A stretch of DNA of 64,000 nucleotides from Paenirhodobacter populi (lineage in GTDB: Bacteria; Pseudomonadota; Alphaproteobacteria; Rhodobacterales; Rhodobacteraceae), in the NCBI RefSeq assembly GCF_004022215.1, contig NZ_SAUZ01000012.1, forward strand, positions 62,001-126,000, in the 5' to 3' direction. The position numbers and the translations under genes were made by a program. This document shows positions 53,751 through 62,495 of the stretch, piece after piece. The notes under the pieces are model-generated. The model was given only the letters and a program-made list of their open reading frames with translations. It was not told the origin of the DNA and made no database searches. How positions within the stretch are numbered: position 1 is the first letter of the stretch; each line of letters starts with the position of its first letter.

Positions 53751-53971
53751 ATTGTGATCCGCACCATTGGTGAAGCCATGGACTGGATCGAGACACCGCA
53801 GCAGGCGGACTCGCGGTCATTGTCTCCGGTGGCGATGGAACCCCAAACGGGATCTCGGGGACGGCAAGACAGGCCCGTGAAACCACGCAGACATCATCGC
53901 GGCTCACGGGCGAAAAGCCGGGTTCCGGGCGCGGTCCGGGGAAGCGGCCCTTGGCGCCACCGTCCAGCTCA

Positions 53972-55684
53972 TCAGATGCCGGGAACCCGGGCGATATCGA
54001 AGCCCGGACGCGGGATCGCCTCCAGCAGCATCCGGGTATAGGCCTCTTTCGGCGCGCCGAAGATCTGCGCGGCGCTGCCCTCTTCGATGATCTCGCCGTG
54101 GCGCATGACGATGACCCGGTCGCAGAGATGATGCACCACCGACAGGTCATGGCTGATGAACAGCAGTGTCAGGTTGAGGTGGCGGCGCAGCTCCATCAGC
54201 AGGTTGATCACCTGCGCCTGGATCGACACGTCGAGCGAGGCGACAGGCTCGTCGCAGATGATCACCTCGGGCTGCATCGCCAGCGCCCGCGCGATGGCGA
54301 TGCGCTGCCGCTGCCCGCCCGAGAACTGATGCGGGTAGCGGTCCGCCAGCGCCGGATCGAAGGCCACGGCGCGCAGCCAGCGATCGACATAGGCGCGCGC
54401 CTCGCCGCGTGTGCAGAAGCCATGCACGACGGGGCCTTCGGCGACGGATTGAAAGATCGTCCGGCGCGGATCGAGCGAGGCGAAGGGATCCTGAAAGATC
54501 ATCTGGACCTTCGTGCCGTGCTTGCGGTTGCCGTCCATCACCGGCGCGCCGCCGACGGTGACGCGCCCGTCGGTGGGCGGGGTGATGCCGCACAGGATGC
54601 GCCCGAGCGTCGATTTCCCCGAACCGGATTCGCCGACGAGACCAAGGATCTCGCCCCGCGCGATGGTCAGCGAGGCGGAGCTGACCGCCCGCACCGGCAC
54701 CGGCGGTCTGGCCAGCCCGCAGCGGATCGCGAAACGTCGGAGCGCGCCCGCTTGGGCCAGGAAGATCTTGTCCACGCCGCGCGCCTCGACGAAGGCGGGG
54801 TCGGGCGGCGCGCCGATGGCCGCGCCGCCGAGACCGGAGAAATCCATCTTCCCCGCCGCCTCGGTCGCGTTCGAGGCCAGCAACTCCCCCGGCCGCGAGC
54901 GCGAGGGCAGGGCGTCCAGCAGCCCCTGCGTATAGGGATGCTCGGGCGTTTCCAGCACCCTGCGCACGGGGCCGGCCTCGACGATCTTGCCGCGCCGCAT
55001 CACGGCGATGCTGTCGGCGATCGAGGAAACCGTCGCCAGATCGTGGCTGATCCAGATCAGCGAGGTGCCCATTTCGGCCACGAGGCTCTTCACCTCCTTC
55101 AGGATTTCGGCCTGCACGGAGACGTCGAGCGCGGTCGTCGGCTCATCCGCGATGACCAGCCGCGGGCGGTGCAGCAGCGCGATGGCGATCGCCACCCGCT
55201 GGCGCATGCCGCCGGAAAATTCATGCGGATACTGATCGACCTTGTGGGCCGGATCGACGATGCGGACGCGGGCCAGCGCCTCGACCGCGCGGCGGCGCAC
55301 CTCGGCGTCCGAGGCGGGTTCATGCGCGCGGATCGCCATGCCGATCTGGTCGATGATCTTCACCACCGGGTTCAGCGTCATCATCGGGTCCTGAAAGACC
55401 ATCGATATGTCCTTGCCGCGGATGCGGCGCAGCTGGCGTTCCTCCATGCCGACGAGTTCGCGCCCGTCGAAGCGGATCGAGCTGCCGTCCTCGATCCGGC
55501 CGGGCCGGTCGATCAGCCCGATCAGGGAAAAGCCGGTGATCGACTTGCCCGAGCCGGATTCGCCCACAAGGCCCATGACCTCGCCGCGCTCCAGCGTGAA
55601 GGAAATGCCGTCGACCGATCTGACGATGCCGCGGTCGGTATGGAACCAGGTGCGCAGGTCGCGGACGTTCAGAAGATGGGTCAT
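53972..55684 (-). CDS. Fused dipeptide-type ABC ATPase (DppD-DppF)
   Basis: 570 residues from the ATG at 55684, which overlaps the permease stop (ATGA). A longer upstream reading is only the permease in another frame. Half one: Walker [10 protein letters not shown] near 41, signature [15 protein letters not shown], Walker [14 protein letters not shown]. Half two: [37 protein letters not shown], with the oligopeptide tail AYTRMLLEAIPRPGF. Complete in both halves. Last gene of the minus-strand operon creatininase, DppB, DppC, ATPase. The binding protein is on the divergent strand (59110). Confidence 0.9.
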   Translation of the reverse strand: MTHLLNVRDLRTWFHTDRGIVRSVDGISFTLERGEVMGLVGESGSGKSITGFSLIGLIDRPGRIEDGSSIRFDGRELVGMEERQLRRIRGKDISMVFQDPMMTLNPVVKIIDQIGMAIRAHEPASDAEVRRRAVEALARVRIVDPAHKVDQYPHEFSGGMRQRVAIAIALLHRPRLVIADEPTTALDVSVQAEILKEVKSLVAEMGTSLIWISHDLATVSSIADSIAVMRRGKIVEAGPVRRVLETPEHPYTQGLLDALPSRSRPGELLASNATEAAGKMDFSGLGGAAIGAPPDPAFVEARGVDKIFLAQAGALRRFAIRCGLARPPVPVRAVSSASLTIARGEILGLVGESGSGKSTLGRILCGITPPTDGRVTVGGAPVMDGNRKHGTKVQMIFQDPFASLDPRRTIFQSVAEGPVVHGFCTRGEARAYVDRWLRAVAFDPALADRYPHQFSGGQRQRIAIARALAMQPEVIICDEPVASLDVSIQAQVINLLMELRRHLNLTLLFISHDLSVVHHLCDRVIVMRHGEIIEEGSAAQIFGAPKEAYTRMLLEAIPRPGFDIARVPGI

Positions 55685-56577
55685 TTGCGCAGCCTCGGGT
55701 TCAACTGGTCGCGGATCTGGTCGCCGGTGAGGTTGATCGCCATGATCAGGACGATCAGCGCCACCCCGGGATAGATCGCGATCCAGTAGCGGCCGGACAT
55801 CAGGTATTGAAAGCCATTCGCGATCAGCATGCCGAGCGAGGGCTCCGTGGCGGGCAGGCCGACACCGAGGAAGGACAGCGTCGCTTCGAGCGAGATGGCC
55901 GAGGCGACCTGCACCGTCGCCACCACGATCAGCGGCGGCAGGGAATTCGGCAGGATGTGGCGGGTGATGACGAACCAGCCGCCCATCGGCACGGAAAGCG
56001 CGGCCTGCACGTAATCCTTCTGCCGCTCGGCCGCCGCCGCGCCATGCGCCGTGCGCACGAAATAGGCGTATTGCGCAAAGACCAGCGCGAGGATCAACTG
56101 CCCCTTGCCCTGCCCGAGGATCGCCGCCACCACGAAGGCCAGAAGGATCGCCGGGAACGAGAGCTGCACATCCACGATGCGCATGATCAGCGCCTCGATC
56201 CGGCCGCCGAGATAGGCGGCGCTGCACCCCACCACCGCGCCGATGGCAAAGGCGATGGCGCCGGCCATCAGCCCCATCTCGAGCGAAATCCTCAGGCCGT
56301 AGACGATCGCCGAAAGCAGGTCGCGCCCCTGGCTGTCGGTGCCCAGCAGATGCAGCATCCCGTCGCGCCCGACATATCCCGGCGGGCGGCGGGCATCGCG
56401 CAGCACCAGCGACTTGAGGTCATAGGGATCCTGCGGCACGACGAACGGCGCAAACACCGCCAGCAGGATGATCGCCACCACCACGGCCAGCGCGACGACC
56501 GCCACCCTGTTGCGGCGGAAGTCACGCCAGAAGGCCGCCAGCGGCGAAACGGATTGCAGGGGCCGGGCCTCGGACAT
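55681..56577 (-). CDS. ABC permease, DppC type
   Basis: 298 residues from the ATG at 56577, one base after the DppB stop codon. N-terminal AAFWRDFRRNRVAVVALAVV, the LLGTDSQGRDLLSAIVYGLR block, EAA loop QAALSVPMGGWFVITRHILP and SLEATLSFLGVGLP near the end. About six spans. Confidence 0.9.
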   Translation of the reverse strand: MSEARPLQSVSPLAAFWRDFRRNRVAVVALAVVVAIILLAVFAPFVVPQDPYDLKSLVLRDARRPPGYVGRDGMLHLLGTDSQGRDLLSAIVYGLRISLEMGLMAGAIAFAIGAVVGCSAAYLGGRIEALIMRIVDVQLSFPAILLAFVVAAILGQGKGQLILALVFAQYAYFVRTAHGAAAAERQKDYVQAALSVPMGGWFVITRHILPNSLPPLIVVATVQVASAISLEATLSFLGVGLPATEPSLGMLIANGFQYLMSGRYWIAIYPGVALIVLIMAINLTGDQIRDQLNPRLRK

Positions 56578-56578
56578 C

Positions 56579-57550
56579 TCAGCGCCTCCCGTGACGCAGG
56601 CGGGGATCCAGAACCACATAGGCCAGATCCACGCACAGGTTGATGACCACGAACAGCGCCGAGACCAGCATCAGATAGGCGACCATCACCGGCCGGTCGA
56701 GCGAGGTGATCGAATCCACGATCAGCTTGCCGAGGCCGGGCCAGCTGAAGATCGTCTCCGTCACCAGCGCGAAGGCGAGGGTGGACCCCAGTTCCAGTCC
56801 GAACACCGTCACCAGCGGGATCGAGATCAGCTTCAGCACATGCCGGCGCAGGATCGTCGCCTCGGAAATCCCGGCGGCGCGGGCGAATTTGATCGTGTCG
56901 GTCAGCATCACCTCGCGCGTGCCCGAGGCGGCAAGACGGCACATCATCGACATCTTGAACAGCGACAGGTTCAGCGCGGGCAGGATCAGATGCGCCCAGC
57001 CGTCGGCGGTCAGGAAGGAAAACGGCACGCCGAACAGGGTCCGCGTCTCGCCCCGGCCGCCGGCGGGCAGGATGCCAAGCTGCACCGCAAAGACCATGAT
57101 AAGCATCAGCCCGATCCAGAAGGTCGGCACGGAAAAGCCCAGCACCGAGACCGCCATGATCACGCGTGCGGCGATGCTATCAGGTCGATAGCCCGCGTAA
57201 ATGCCGAGCGGCACCCCCACGGCCGAGGCGAACAGCACCGCGATCAGCGTCAGTTCCAGCGTCGCGGGCAGTTTTTGCGCGATCAGCGTGCCCACCTGCA
57301 TGTTGAATACGAAGGACGTGCCCAGATCACCGCTCAGCAGGCGTCGCAGGAAATGCAGGTATTGGTCCCACAGCGGCAGGTCGAGCCCGTATTGCGCGAT
57401 CACCTGCCGCCGGATTTCCTGCGTCGCATCGGGCGAGATCAGCACGTCAACCGGATTGCCGATCACAAAGACACCCGCGAAGACGAGCATCGACATGACC
57501 AGCAGCACGACCAGCGCCTGCCCGAGTCTGCGGATGATGAAGGATGCCAT
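56579..57550 (-). CDS. ABC permease, DppB type
   Basis: 323 residues. N-terminal MASFIIRRLGQALVVLLVMS span, YGLDLPLWDQYLHFLRRLLS, EAA loop RAAGISEATILRRHVLKLIS. Starts 27 bp after the creatininase-family gene in the same operon. Confidence 0.9.
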   Translation of the reverse strand: MASFIIRRLGQALVVLLVMSMLVFAGVFVIGNPVDVLISPDATQEIRRQVIAQYGLDLPLWDQYLHFLRRLLSGDLGTSFVFNMQVGTLIAQKLPATLELTLIAVLFASAVGVPLGIYAGYRPDSIAARVIMAVSVLGFSVPTFWIGLMLIMVFAVQLGILPAGGRGETRTLFGVPFSFLTADGWAHLILPALNLSLFKMSMMCRLAASGTREVMLTDTIKFARAAGISEATILRRHVLKLISIPLVTVFGLELGSTLAFALVTETIFSWPGLGKLIVDSITSLDRPVMVAYLMLVSALFVVINLCVDLAYVVLDPRLRHGRR

Positions 57551-57577
57551 GCCAGTCTCCGGAAGGGAAAGCCGTTG

Positions 57578-58279
57578 TCAGTGCCAGCCGTGCTCGATCT
57601 CGTGCCGGGTTTCCTCGACGCCGACCTGCCAGATCGCCAGCATGTCCTCGTCCGGGCGCTGGAACAGGCCGTGGTAGTTGCCCTCGGCGATCCGTTCGCG
57701 CTTGCGCCAGGCGTCGACGCGGGCGGTGGCGGCGAAGTCGATGCGCTCCTTGCGGTCGTTCGGAATCGGCGCGCCCTCGATGCGGGTCCAGGGAAAGTTC
57801 TCCATCCAGCTCGCATGCGAGGCGGCCGGGTCGATCTCCTGCACCTTGGCCATGGTCTTCGGTGCGCGCCACCAGTCATGCAGTTTGACCGAGGCGTCGC
57901 GGTGCGCGTTCATCCATTCGCTCAGCAGCGGGTTGACCGGCGTGTTGCCGCCATGGCCGTTGACAATGAGAATGCGCCGGAAGCCGGAGCGGTAGACGCT
58001 GTCGAGCAGATCCTCGATCACCGCGAGATAGGTCCGCAGCCGCAGCGACATGGTGCCCGGGAAGGCCGCGAAGGTCGAGGCCATGCCGAACGGCAGGCAG
58101 GGATAGACCGGCACGCCAAGCGGCTCCGCCGCCTCGACCGAGACCCGCTCCGCCAGGATCGTGTCGGTGGCGAGGCTCAGATAGGCGTGCTGTTCGACCG
58201 ATCCGATCGGCAGGACGCAGCGGTCGTCCTCTTTCACGCGCGCCTCGACCTGGCTCCAGTTCATGTCCTGAATCCGCAT
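57578..58279 (-). CDS. Creatininase-family amidohydrolase
   Basis: 233 residues from the ATG at 58279, picked for GGAAGG about nine bases upstream and family-like start (MRIQDMNWSQVEARV); an ATG at 58321 is possible. Metal ligands lie in LPIGSVEQHAYLSLATDT (Glu, His, Asp) and VNGHGGNTPVN. The family opens lactams or hydrolyses formamides, for example creatinine and the formamide of riboflavin-type intermediates. First gene of a dipeptide-type importer operon and divergent from MarR. It may act on the imported compound, perhaps a cyclic dipeptide-like lactam. Confidence 0.85.
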   Translation of the reverse strand: MRIQDMNWSQVEARVKEDDRCVLPIGSVEQHAYLSLATDTILAERVSVEAAEPLGVPVYPCLPFGMASTFAAFPGTMSLRLRTYLAVIEDLLDSVYRSGFRRILIVNGHGGNTPVNPLLSEWMNAHRDASVKLHDWWRAPKTMAKVQEIDPAASHASWMENFPWTRIEGAPIPNDRKERIDFAATARVDAWRKRERIAEGNYHGLFQRPDEDMLAIWQVGVEETRHEIEHGWH

Positions 58280-58364
58280 TTCCCAGTCCTTCCGCAGAAT
58301 CTTATCGGCGGGATGCGGCATGCGCCCCCCGCCGACCGGCCAAAGGGGCCGTTCGCCTTTATTC

Positions 58365-58434
58365 GGTTCCATAGGGAACAAAAAACAGGGATTGACGCAA
58401 GATATTTTTCAGAGATACCGTCCCAAATGGAACC
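58365..58434. promoter_or_regulatory. Divergent promoter region with GGTTCCAT/ATGGAACC arms
   Basis: GGTTCCAT (58365-58372) and ATGGAACC (58427-58434) are inverted copies flanking a promoter-like pair TTGACG (58392) and GATACC (58414) with a 16-base spacer. A second short dyad GTTCC-atag-GGAAC lies at 58366-58379. Suits MarR control of itself and the creatininase-dpp operon. Confidence 0.5.
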
Positions 58435-58457
58435 ACTGATGAAAACAGAGGCACCTT

Positions 58458-59030
58458 ATGGATGACGCGATGCGGCAGGCTCTTTTCGAGGGGCGGGCAG
58501 GGCGGGACGAACCTCTCGTCGCGCCCGATATCGCCGACGACAGCCTTTTGCACGTCAAGTTGTGGGGCAATCCGTGCTGGTTCTCATTCCGGCTGAACTA
58601 TCTGGCGCTGCATTTCAACAATCCGGTCTACGGGTTCGTGCAGGACCGTCTGGGCCTGCTGCGTCCGGATTTCGTGGTGCTGTGGTCGCTCTATCTGGGC
58701 GGGCCGTCGACGCTGACGGACGTGGTGCGGTCTTCGGGATTTCCGAAGAACACGCTCAGCCGCGCCGCCTCCAAGGTGCATCAGCGCGGCATGATCGACC
58801 GGGAGGTGGACGCGGCCGATCAGCGCCGGGTCACCCTGTTCCTGACCGACAGGGGGCGGCAGGCGGTGGAGGAGGTGAAGGCCGAGATGATCGAACAGGA
58901 ACGCCGGATGCTCGAATGCCTCAGCCCCGCCGAAAGGCTGAGCCTGTCCGAAATTCTGACCAAGCTTGTCACGGCTTCGGGACAATGGCCGCAGTCGCTT
59001 GGCGACGGTCAGGCCGATGAGGGGCCGTGA
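58458..59030 (+). CDS. MarR-family regulator
   Basis: 190 residues, GAGG six bases before the ATG. Winged-helix core around LWSLYLGGPSTLTDVVRSSG, FPKNTLSRAASKVHQRGMID and the wing VDAADQRRVTLFLTDRG. The N-terminal extension (about 35 residues) is longer than in small MarR proteins. Divergent from the creatininase-transporter operon and followed by its binding protein, so it most likely senses the transported compound or its product. Confidence 0.85.
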   Translation: MDDAMRQALFEGRAGRDEPLVAPDIADDSLLHVKLWGNPCWFSFRLNYLALHFNNPVYGFVQDRLGLLRPDFVVLWSLYLGGPSTLTDVVRSSGFPKNTLSRAASKVHQRGMIDREVDAADQRRVTLFLTDRGRQAVEEVKAEMIEQERRMLECLSPAERLSLSEILTKLVTASGQWPQSLGDGQADEGP

Positions 59031-59109
59031 CCGGCGCGCAACCAGAACAGACCGGCGCGAAGCCGGCATGCAATCCTTGGCCCAAGGGCTATTGTCTGAG
59101 AGGGAATGA

Positions 59110-60690
59110 ATGAAACTGACACCCATTCTGCGCGCGGCATTCCTTGCGACCGCGCTGGCATCCCCGATCCCGGCGCTGGCCGCGGATCTGGTGATCGCGA
59201 CGAAAACCGGCCCCGCTTCGATGGACCCGCATTTCACCGCCACGGCGGCCAATGCCGAGGCGACGAAGCAGATCTTCGATACGCTGCTGAAATCGGGCAA
59301 CGATCTGCAGATCGAACCATCGCTGGCCACCGAATGGAAGGCGCTGGACGACACGACCTGGGAATTCACCCTGCGCAAAGGGGTGAAGTTCCACGACGGG
59401 TCCGATTTCACCGCCGAGGATGTGAAATTCTCGATCGAGCGGATCCCGAACGTCACCGGCCCGAACCCGACGACGATCTATGTGCGCCGTGTCGCGGAGG
59501 TCGAGATCGTGGACGACTATACCATCCGGGTGAAGACGAACGGGCCGGCGCCGACCCTGCCCAACGATTTCGTGCGCCTGTTCATTGTTTCCCATCAGGC
59601 GGCGGCGGAGTATTCGACGCAGGAGACCTCGGCCGAAGGGTTCAACTCGGGCAAGGCCACGATCGGCACCGGCCCCTATAAATTCGTCTCCTGGGCGCCG
59701 ACGCAGGATCTGGTGCTGGAGAAATTCGACGGCTACTGGGACGGCGCGCAGCCCTGGGACAAGGTTGTCCGCAAGGAAATCCCGAACGATGCCGCCCGCG
59801 TCGCGCAGCTCAGGGCCGGGCAGGTGGATATCATCTCGAAGGTGCCGGCGACCGACATCGACAGCATCGAATCCGACAAGGACCTTGAGGTGATCAAGTC
59901 GCCCTCGGTCTACATCCCCTATCTGGAATTCGACTTCCGCGAGGATTCGCCGCAGGTGTGGGACAATGCGGGCAAGAAGCTCGACAAAAACCCCTTCCTC
60001 GACCCGCGCGTGCGGGAGGCGTTCGACCTCGCGCTCGACCGCGAGACGATCGTGGAATTCGCGCTTGAGGGGATGGGCGAGGTTTCCACACAGCTCGTTT
60101 CGCCCAATATCTTCGGTTACAACAAGGACATTCCGGCGCCGGTCTTCGATGTCGAAAAGGCCCATGCCCTGATGGCCGAGGCGGGATATCCCGAAGGGTT
60201 CAAGGTCACGCTCGCCTATGCGAACGACCGGATGCCGACGGAGCTTGGGCCGACGGTCGCGCAGCTTCTGGCGGCGATCGACGTGACGGTCAACGTGCAG
60301 GGCGTGCCTGCCGCGGTGTTCAATCCGGCCAAGACGCGCGGTGAGTATTCGCTGTACATGGCCTCCTGGGGCACGCTGACCGGCGAGTCGAACTATATGC
60401 TGTCGTCGCTGATGCACACGAACGACAAGGAAAAGTCGCTTGGCGCGTTCAACGTGCGCGGCTATTCCAACCCGAAGATGGATGAACTGATCGAGGCTGC
60501 CGCCGTCGAGATGGACGAGGCGAAGCGCCGCGACCTGCTGGAACAGGCCAACATGCTGGTCGCGACGGACCGGCCCGACCTGCCGCTGGCGGTCAATCTG
60601 TCGGCCTGGGGCGCGAAGAAGGACAAGTTGACCTACGATCCGCGCTCGGACGAGGATACGCTGGCCACGGACATCCATCCGAAACAATGA
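59110..60690 (+). CDS. Periplasmic binding protein, family 5 (DppA/OppA)
   Basis: 526 residues, GAGAGGG ahead of the ATG, signal peptide MKLTPILRAAFLATALASPI to ALA. Family 5 landmarks: TKTGPASMDPHFTATAANAE, TWEFTLRKGVKFHDGSDFTA, GTGPYKFVSWAPTQDLVLEK. Binds the substrate for the importer encoded on the opposite strand (53972-57550). The next gene overlaps closely, tying the binding protein to an isoaspartyl peptidase. Confidence 0.9.
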   Translation: MKLTPILRAAFLATALASPIPALAADLVIATKTGPASMDPHFTATAANAEATKQIFDTLLKSGNDLQIEPSLATEWKALDDTTWEFTLRKGVKFHDGSDFTAEDVKFSIERIPNVTGPNPTTIYVRRVAEVEIVDDYTIRVKTNGPAPTLPNDFVRLFIVSHQAAAEYSTQETSAEGFNSGKATIGTGPYKFVSWAPTQDLVLEKFDGYWDGAQPWDKVVRKEIPNDAARVAQLRAGQVDIISKVPATDIDSIESDKDLEVIKSPSVYIPYLEFDFREDSPQVWDNAGKKLDKNPFLDPRVREAFDLALDRETIVEFALEGMGEVSTQLVSPNIFGYNKDIPAPVFDVEKAHALMAEAGYPEGFKVTLAYANDRMPTELGPTVAQLLAAIDVTVNVQGVPAAVFNPAKTRGEYSLYMASWGTLTGESNYMLSSLMHTNDKEKSLGAFNVRGYSNPKMDELIEAAAVEMDEAKRRDLLEQANMLVATDRPDLPLAVNLSAWGAKKDKLTYDPRSDEDTLATDIHPKQ

Positions 60691-60743
60691 TGCGAAAGGG
60701 GGCGCCCGGCGATGGCGCCCCCGTTTCGACGACGGAGACGATC

Positions 60744-61709
60744 ATGACCGGATTTGCGCTTGCCATTCATGGCGGCTGTGGAGTGATGGCGAAGCTCGAT
60801 CTGAGCGAGGCCGAATGGCAGGCTGCCCGCAACGATCTGGGGCGTGCGCTCGTGGCGGGCCATGCGGTGCTGGCGGCGGGGGGACGGTCGCTCGACGCGG
60901 TGCAGGCGGCGGTGATGGTGATGGAGGACAGCCCGCATTTCAACGCGGGCCACGGCGCCGCGCTGAACGAGAACGGCATCCACGAGCTTGACGCCTCGAT
61001 CATGGATGGCGAGACGCTGGCGGCGGGGGCGGTCTGCGCGGCGCAGCATATCCGCAATCCGGTCGCCGCGGCGCGGGCGGTTCTGGATCATGGCGATGCG
61101 GTCCTGCTGGCCGGAGCCGCCGCCGACCGCTTTGCCGCGCGCATGGGCCTGCCGACCGAGCCGCAGGAGTATTTCACCACGGAACGCCGCAAACAGGCGC
61201 TGGCCGCGATGAAGGCGCATGTCGCCGCAGGCACCGAGGCCGGGGCGAAAGAGGCGGAAAAGCACGGCACCGTTGGCGCGGTGGCGCTGGATCTGCACGG
61301 GCATCTGGCGGCGGCGACCTCGACCGGCGGCTACAACAACAAGCCGGACGGCCGGGTCGGCGACAGCCCCGTCATCGGCGCGGGCACCTATGCGCGCGAC
61401 GGCGTCTGCGCGGTCTCGGGCACCGGCAAGGGTGAATATTTCATCCGCCATGTCGTCGGCCACGAGATCGCCGCCCGCATGGCCTACCTGGGCGAGGATC
61501 TGTCGACGGCGGCCGGGCGCGTGGTGATGGAGGATCTGAAGCCCCACAATATCGGCGCGGGGCTGGTGGCCGTGGCCGCCAACGGCGACATCGCCGCGCC
61601 CTACAACACCGACGGAATGTTCCGCGGCTGGGTGACGGCGGACGGGCGGTTCCATGTCGCGTCGCATGCCGAGGTCTTTGAATATGTCCCGAAGGACGAT
61701 CCTGCCTGA
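60744..61709 (+). CDS. iaaA: Isoaspartyl peptidase / L-asparaginase, Ntn-hydrolase
   Basis: 321 residues from the ATG at 60744 (GGAG about seven bases upstream; the reading from 60687 adds no family sequence). N-terminal FALAIHGGCGVM, SLDAVQAAVMVMEDSPHFNA, GHGAALNENG, and the self-cleavage site KHGTVGAVALD with Thr about 176 as nucleophile; the second subunit has PHNIGAGLVAV. The enzyme removes beta-aspartyl residues from isoaspartyl dipeptides and hydrolyses asparagine. Encoded just after the binding protein, so the importer probably handles isoaspartyl or related peptides. Confidence 0.9.
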   Translation: MTGFALAIHGGCGVMAKLDLSEAEWQAARNDLGRALVAGHAVLAAGGRSLDAVQAAVMVMEDSPHFNAGHGAALNENGIHELDASIMDGETLAAGAVCAAQHIRNPVAAARAVLDHGDAVLLAGAAADRFAARMGLPTEPQEYFTTERRKQALAAMKAHVAAGTEAGAKEAEKHGTVGAVALDLHGHLAAATSTGGYNNKPDGRVGDSPVIGAGTYARDGVCAVSGTGKGEYFIRHVVGHEIAARMAYLGEDLSTAAGRVVMEDLKPHNIGAGLVAVAANGDIAAPYNTDGMFRGWVTADGRFHVASHAEVFEYVPKDDPA

Positions 61710-61785
61710 AGCCACGCTATCCGACGCAGATCCACATCCCGGCATGACGGGCAGACCGGTGCCGGGACCGAAGGTTTCGCGCAGG

Positions 61786-61905
61786 TCAATTCCCGGTCAG
61801 ACTATCGGTCGTCGCCGGGGCGTTGGCCGTGATCGGCCCTATCCCGGGCATGGATTGCACCTCCGCGCGGTCTCGTCCGCCCGGAGCAAGCCGCGCAACT
61901 GGGCG
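61786..61905 (-). pseudogene. IS110-family transposase scrap
   Basis: Two adjacent minus-strand frames give LLRADETARR and EVQSMPGIGPITANAPATT, which together match the LARxD-x-RRL-x-xPGIGPITA motif of IS110 transposases. Only this short piece is recognisable. Confidence 0.5.
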
Positions 61906-62495
61906 CGCGTTGGGTGCTCTCCCGCAGGCTGCTATCGTGGGGCAGGGCGGGATGATTGCTTTGGACATCGCGAAACAATGTGTGGATCATGCCCCCGCAA
62001 CCAGCCCCGACGCCACGGTCTCCAACGATAGCCTGAAGCTGCGATTTCCTGCGACGGGGCGCTACGCCTGCCTGCTTTGTTGCGCGTATTTCCGAGGCGT
62101 AGTTTCGATGCGGATTTTGCGTCGTGAGCGCGCAGACGATCCATCCCCCGTCGGGAATCCCATCTCGCGGGCCTGCGCGATCCGGATGACCCGCAGGTCG
62201 CGGTCGATCCGGATGCCGGCAAATTCGGCATCCGCCAGCATTCGCGCAACACCCTTGGTGTTCAGTCATTGAAACAGGCCGGGCTGGGGGGCGATCTTCG
62301 CGCTCCAACTGTCCGGCTTCGGGGATACCTTCCGCAGGAAATATCTATTACTGAAATAACACTAATATATTTTACTTATTTTTCTTCGCGATCCATCTTG
62401 CGGTCCAGAGGACGGTTGACGGGAGGAGTCGTCAGCCGACGGAGTGCCGCTGCCGGAGGCGCGCGGTATTTCCCGATCAGTGGAGGAGGAACGCC
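61906..62495. other. Intergenic / decayed region ahead of the CitMHS gene
   Basis: About 590 bases without an intact gene. A minus-strand stretch near 62140-62270 reads like coding DNA (ARMLADAEFAGIRIDRDLRV) but I do not recognise it. An AT-rich patch at 62340-62395 is the likely promoter zone for the carrier gene. Confidence 0.4.

Noticed and set aside
56468-58465. Long plus-strand frame opposite the dppC/dppB/creatininase genes
   Set aside because: Antisense shadow, low-complexity H/R/Q/D-rich sequence, no motif or ribosome-binding site.
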